A stretch of 64,000 nt of DNA from Sipunculus nudus. Lineage: Eukaryota > Annelida > Sipuncula > Golfingiida > Sipunculidae. Shown here one piece after another: positions 60,150 to 64,000 of this stretch. Below the pieces are notes generated by a model. It was not told the DNA's origin and made no database searches. It saw nothing but the letters and a program-made list of their open reading frames with translations. Where the stretch lies: assembly GCA_026874595.1 (NCBI GenBank), contig CM049306.1, forward strand, positions 91,774,642 through 91,838,641, in the 5' to 3' direction. Positions within the stretch are counted from its first letter, which is position 1. Every line of letters starts with the position of its first letter. A program made the position numbers and the translations under genes.

Positions 60150-60545
60150 CAGGGCCCAGGTCAAAAGGACCAACCACTGACTGACTTGAACAGACCAATT
60201 CCTCAGTGGAATACAGTGGCACCTAAACCTGGGCAACAACCTGGTCCAGCCTTCAGCCAAAGTCTTTACGGGTTTAAGGCCAGACTGAAATCTAATGTAT
60301 TTGATTGGTCTGAACCAATTCCCAGTTGGTTGCTGGAGCAGTGGGAATTAGTCCAGACCAAATCCTGATCTTGATTCTGACTGACAGGTCAAAAAAAGGA
60401 TCTTATCTGGTCCTACTCCCAACAGGTCTCTGGAGCAGTGGGAATTGGTCCAGACCAAATCTAGATCTGAATTATGAAAACTGGTCCAAAATGGGATCTG
60501 GATCTGGTCCAGCTCAAATCCCTATTCAGGTTTCGAGTATACAGG
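60150..60545 (+). repeat. GGTCCAGACCAAAT-type degenerate tandem repeat
   Basis: CTGGAGCAGTGGGAATTRGTCCAGACCAAATC occurs at 60333 and 60430 (97-bp step). Flanking variations include GACCAATTCC, CTGGTCCAG and GGTCTGAACCAATTCC. Confidence 0.75.
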
Positions 60546-62974
60546 ATAATGAACAGTGCTTTCTGTCAACACATTAATTAAAACTGAGGAAAAATAGAAT
60601 TTTTTTTTTTTTATTAGAATATTTTTTATTATGATGGTGTTTTTATCAGGAATAGTCACTAAATATTACAACTGTAGACCATTGTACTTAATGTTGGTTT
60701 TAAATGGTGAATTATTTGTGTAAAAAGTATAAAATAATGAATGAATCAAGGAAGTTTACATGAGTTTTGAGTAATATATTTATATCAAATGTTTAAAGTC
60801 TGTTATTCAGGACAGGCAAATATATGTGTCAAGGTGCCAAGGACACAGATTACAAGTGAAGGAAATTATGTCTGATAAACACTGATACCCATGAAATATT
60901 CCAAGAAACATGCTATTAATATTCATCTTAAATAAATATGGCTGATCATGACATATATTATAGAGTCATATTATTCTAAAGACAGCTATTTACCTGCCCT
61001 GTCTGTTGAAATTTTGAGATTCATGACTTACTCTTGGCACATATTAATGAACAGAACTGTAAGTAATTCCAGCTAGGAAAGGTTCTTATAACAAATATAA
61101 TTTGTGATGGATGTATAACATGCTGTTAGTCAACATGGTCCAAGCAGCCATGTTGACAAACCTCCCAAAAAAACATGTTATGTACTGAAAGAAGTGGGTC
61201 GCATACGTGCAGAATTTTGAAGGTCACTAGTTGCAAAACTGGATTATCTAACTTGCCAGCAGATGTCCTTGTTTACACTTCTCCTGGAATGACTGCATGC
61301 AGTGTAAAGCCAGTGTGAGGACTGTAATCCTTGTTTAATTTGTGTGAATTATTTTGGCAAGCCCCCCCACATGTTATAAACATGTGGATATTTATCAAAT
61401 AAACAGCCTGTGTACTGTTGTAGCATCATTTTCTGGTTTATTTCTTTGAAAGGATCAAGAAATTTTCTTTAATTAATTGATGTCAGATATCAGAATAGGC
61501 CCCTTTTAAGGGAATAATGCAGAATGTTATAAAGTATATATATCTTTGATTTTATTCAAGTATTTTAGTCCATATTTATAACTAGATTACTATCTTTATT
61601 GTTTGAATGTCAAATGTTTGGGAAAAAGAATTACTTATGATTAAATATAATTAAAACCTAATGGCCTCCCTTTGTGGACACTATTTCCAGGTGATGTATT
61701 AACTCTGGGAAATTTCACATGTTTATTGATTATATTTTAAATTGATTATAGATGCATTAAGCTCTCATTTACACGTTCAAAATCGGCACTATGGTCAGAT
61801 GTATCCCTTGAAATGCTTGGGCTCTTTTGTTTAATAAATGCTTGTGTTTGTAACATTTGGAGTAAACATTTAGGGACACAAGACTGTGTACACTTATTAA
61901 TTTTCTATCAAGAATATCATATTTGGTGTTCCTGTTGCTAAATATTAATGGATGAACTGGTCTGTGTGTTTGCTATTGTTTTCCTTTCTTGTGGCATGAG
62001 ATACAATGCAGATGATATGATTCATATGGTTCATATCGTATACATCTATGCTTTTCGGAATGAATCTCAGTTTATGGAGGGTCTCTGTGTTGCTGATGAT
62101 ATAGCAAGAACAATGCTCCTTTTTTATCAACACCTAGAAAATGACACAACTATAAATAAACTATTTCTTTCACCTGAAGGTTAGCCATGCATGACAGCTA
62201 GATGTACGGAAGCACCTGGAAATAGCCAGGTATCAGTCATGTATAATTATATGTCATACATGAAAGCACATTCATGGAAACAAACGTTAATATAAAAAAA
62301 TTAAGTGCTTCAACATTTGGTCTAGCATTTCAGTGCCTGTTTATGTAGTGGGAGTGTTAAAGTATGATAAAATTATATGGATTGTATCCTTTTGTAAACC
62401 TTTGTTGGTCTTATAAATTTGTTTGGGTATGTATTTTATAGCTACAGTCAGTTCTACACTACAGTTTTCTGGGAACTTGTTTTACAAAGTCACAATATGT
62501 GACCGTCATTGAGGTGTTCAAGGACAGCTTAACTGGTCTTGATTGGATGTTGACACCATAAATTTTATAAAGTACATCATTGGTTGATAAACCCAATCCA
62601 TTTAGGGTTTTTACGTATCCTTCATTTTCTTGAAAGTCCTAAAAAACATTTGGCCATTTCAAAATCCAGGCCTAGAAAGTATTTTCAAAACAGGGGTTTC
62701 CAGCATGTGTCTTGTGATTAATCCGTTGGAAAACATCATGGAATAATGGTTAAACCAGAGTTGAACATACAAATCAGGTCAAATTCAATCAAAAAATGTT
62801 TGTATGTTGTTTAATGGATTATCTACCAATTCTTGCATTGCCAAACTTCAAACTTTTCAATCTTGCAGATTTTTCAGTTTTAAACTGAATTGTAGTTTAT
62901 TAGTTAATAGTTTTGTCTCTTTTGTCACAGCTGTGAGTAACCATCTACAATGATTAATTATTGCCTTAAATTAT
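60546..62974. other. No gene called
   Basis: AT-rich. The ORF at 61948-62184 has no recognised domain. Confidence 0.45.
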
Positions 62975-63112
62975 AACATTTGTGACCTTGACCCTGGTGT
63001 CCTTGGCCTGGTCAAGTGTCAGTTCATGTAGTTGCTTCTGTAGATTTCGAAGGGGCTATGCCTTAATTATGTGGGGGTACTATGGCCACGTTACTGCAAA
63101 GAAATTTCTGGT
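62975..63112 (+). mobile_element. Worn 3' end of a TTGTATCCCC-type Helitron2-like element
   Basis: GTGACCTTGACC and GGGGGTACTATGG....TTACTGCAAAGAAATTTCTGG parallel 54290-54333 (GGGGATACTCTGG...GTGCCAAGAAATGTCTAG). It ends CTGG, flanked by T. Confidence 0.5.
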
Positions 63113-64000
63113 TGTAATCTTGCCTCTAGGTAACCTGTAGCCAATCATGTCTTGTGGTATACTTGCTGTTCACTAGTAGCCAATCAGATTTTATGATTTG
63201 CTGTATCATCACTCACCAATCACATCAATGCTTCAGACCACACATTCTGCAGAACACAGACTTTGCTATAAACACGTTTTATTTGTATTTTATTATCATT
63301 CATATCACAATCTGGAATTTTAATTTTGACTGGACAGTTCTAAAATCTGACATGGTACCAGACCAGAATTTAAAAATATTATAAAATAACCATTAATTAA
63401 GAAAATTGGGGCATAAATGAGCCATGTTTTTTAATTGTTGATGTCAATTGTACTTAAACCCTGTTGGAAAATATTACAGTGTGTTAATGTTAATTGGTTA
63501 AAAATTGTGTCAAATCCATGATCATTCATGAGTAAACCCCTAAATCACATACATATCCTGTGTCATGCTCCAGTTAACAGGAATGCATGTGCTCTAATAT
63601 TCTGACAGCTTTCTCAGTTGATCAATGGCTGTATTATCTGTTTAACAGATATATGAAATTTTATACCACTCAGGGACTTGACTCTGTACCTGGTATACTT
63701 GCTCTTATTTTAGGATAATATTCGCTTCCCCTAATTTCAGTCTTTGCTCTCTTGGTAGAATGGGGCATTGTCTGGTTGTACTGAAGTGAAATGTCAGAGC
63801 TAGATGTGACAGACCCAAATCCAGGGGAAAGTACATGCTGACATCTTAATGAAGGACATATAGCCTTAGTAAAGGGATGAAATCTGCTATATATAATTAC
63901 ATACTGAAAAATTTAGGCATGGATTTTAATAAATGTGTTAAATAAAAAATATATGCAATTCTGTCTGCTGACAGTTTGAGGATTCACAATAAAGTTTCTC
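63113..64000. other. No gene seen
   Basis: AT-rich to the end of the window. No exon or repeat terminus recognised. Confidence 0.5.

Noticed and set aside
61948-62184. 78-codon ORF with a signal-like start
   Set aside because: Both strands are open here and the sequence matches no family I know; donor-like AAG|GTTAGC at its end is weak.

Overview
The window looks like animal nuclear DNA: AT-rich, with long stretches lacking coding sequence, a possible split gene with GT/AG introns, tRNA-derived SINEs, non-LTR retrotransposons, cut-and-paste transposons and very many Helitron-type repeats carrying internal tandem repeats. That repeat mix is typical of molluscs, especially bivalves (for example the 'pearl' elements and the Helitron-derived tandem-repeat elements described in oysters and clams). 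The bivalve assignment is an inference from repeat style; no taxonomic marker gene is present.

One host gene can be argued for. At 16369-16438 (+) a CpG-rich leader is followed by a signal-peptide exon that ends at a clean GCGG|GTGAGT donor. At 20662-20709 (+) a 48-bp exon in matching phase would encode DEDQVLVTQTIKRILKG. That peptide resembles the extreme N-terminus of GABA-A beta-type Cys-loop receptor subunits (VKETVDRLLKG before YDIRLRP), with the exon boundary where the family has it. If this is right, most of the window to the right of 20.7 kb is intron. No third exon was found.

Layout. 0-7 kb: a SINE remnant, a 223-bp tandem duplication, small MITE-like elements, and a decayed endonuclease/reverse-transcriptase LINE on the minus strand (about 3966-6650). 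7.7-13.2 kb: a Russian-doll nest. A hAT-like element with a perfect 8-bp target duplication contains a pogo-like element (TA target), which contains both a 5'-truncated L1/Tx1-type LINE (perfect 17-bp target duplication) and a 218-bp PIF/Harbinger-like MITE. 13.5-15.8 kb: a palindromic-ended element with a C32 run, a second copy of a short polyadenylation-type segment also found inside the hAT-like element, and a long (TA)n. 15.9-20.7 kb: the putative receptor gene start. 22.6-29.1 kb and 34.7-40.8 kb: two long paralogous composites of nested Helitron2-like elements. 31.6-34.0 kb: another terminus of the same family, then a minisatellite interrupted by a SINE. 43.4-46.6, 49.4, 52.9-54.3, 56.6-57.8 and 63.0 kb: further Helitron2-like elements or fragments.

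The most interesting system is this Helitron2/Helentron-like set. Several subfamilies share one architecture: a 5' hairpin, a nearby GTCC- or CCG-rich tract, internal tandem paragraphs (about 144, 280 or 288 bp), an inverted copy of the 5' tip near the 3' end, a short 3' hairpin, then CTAG or CTTG, with no target duplication. Because the window holds paralogous copies with and without the inserts, precise A|T and T|T insertion can be read directly from filled and empty sites. Some subfamilies also carry arrays of AGGTCA half-sites in DR1/DR2 arrangement.
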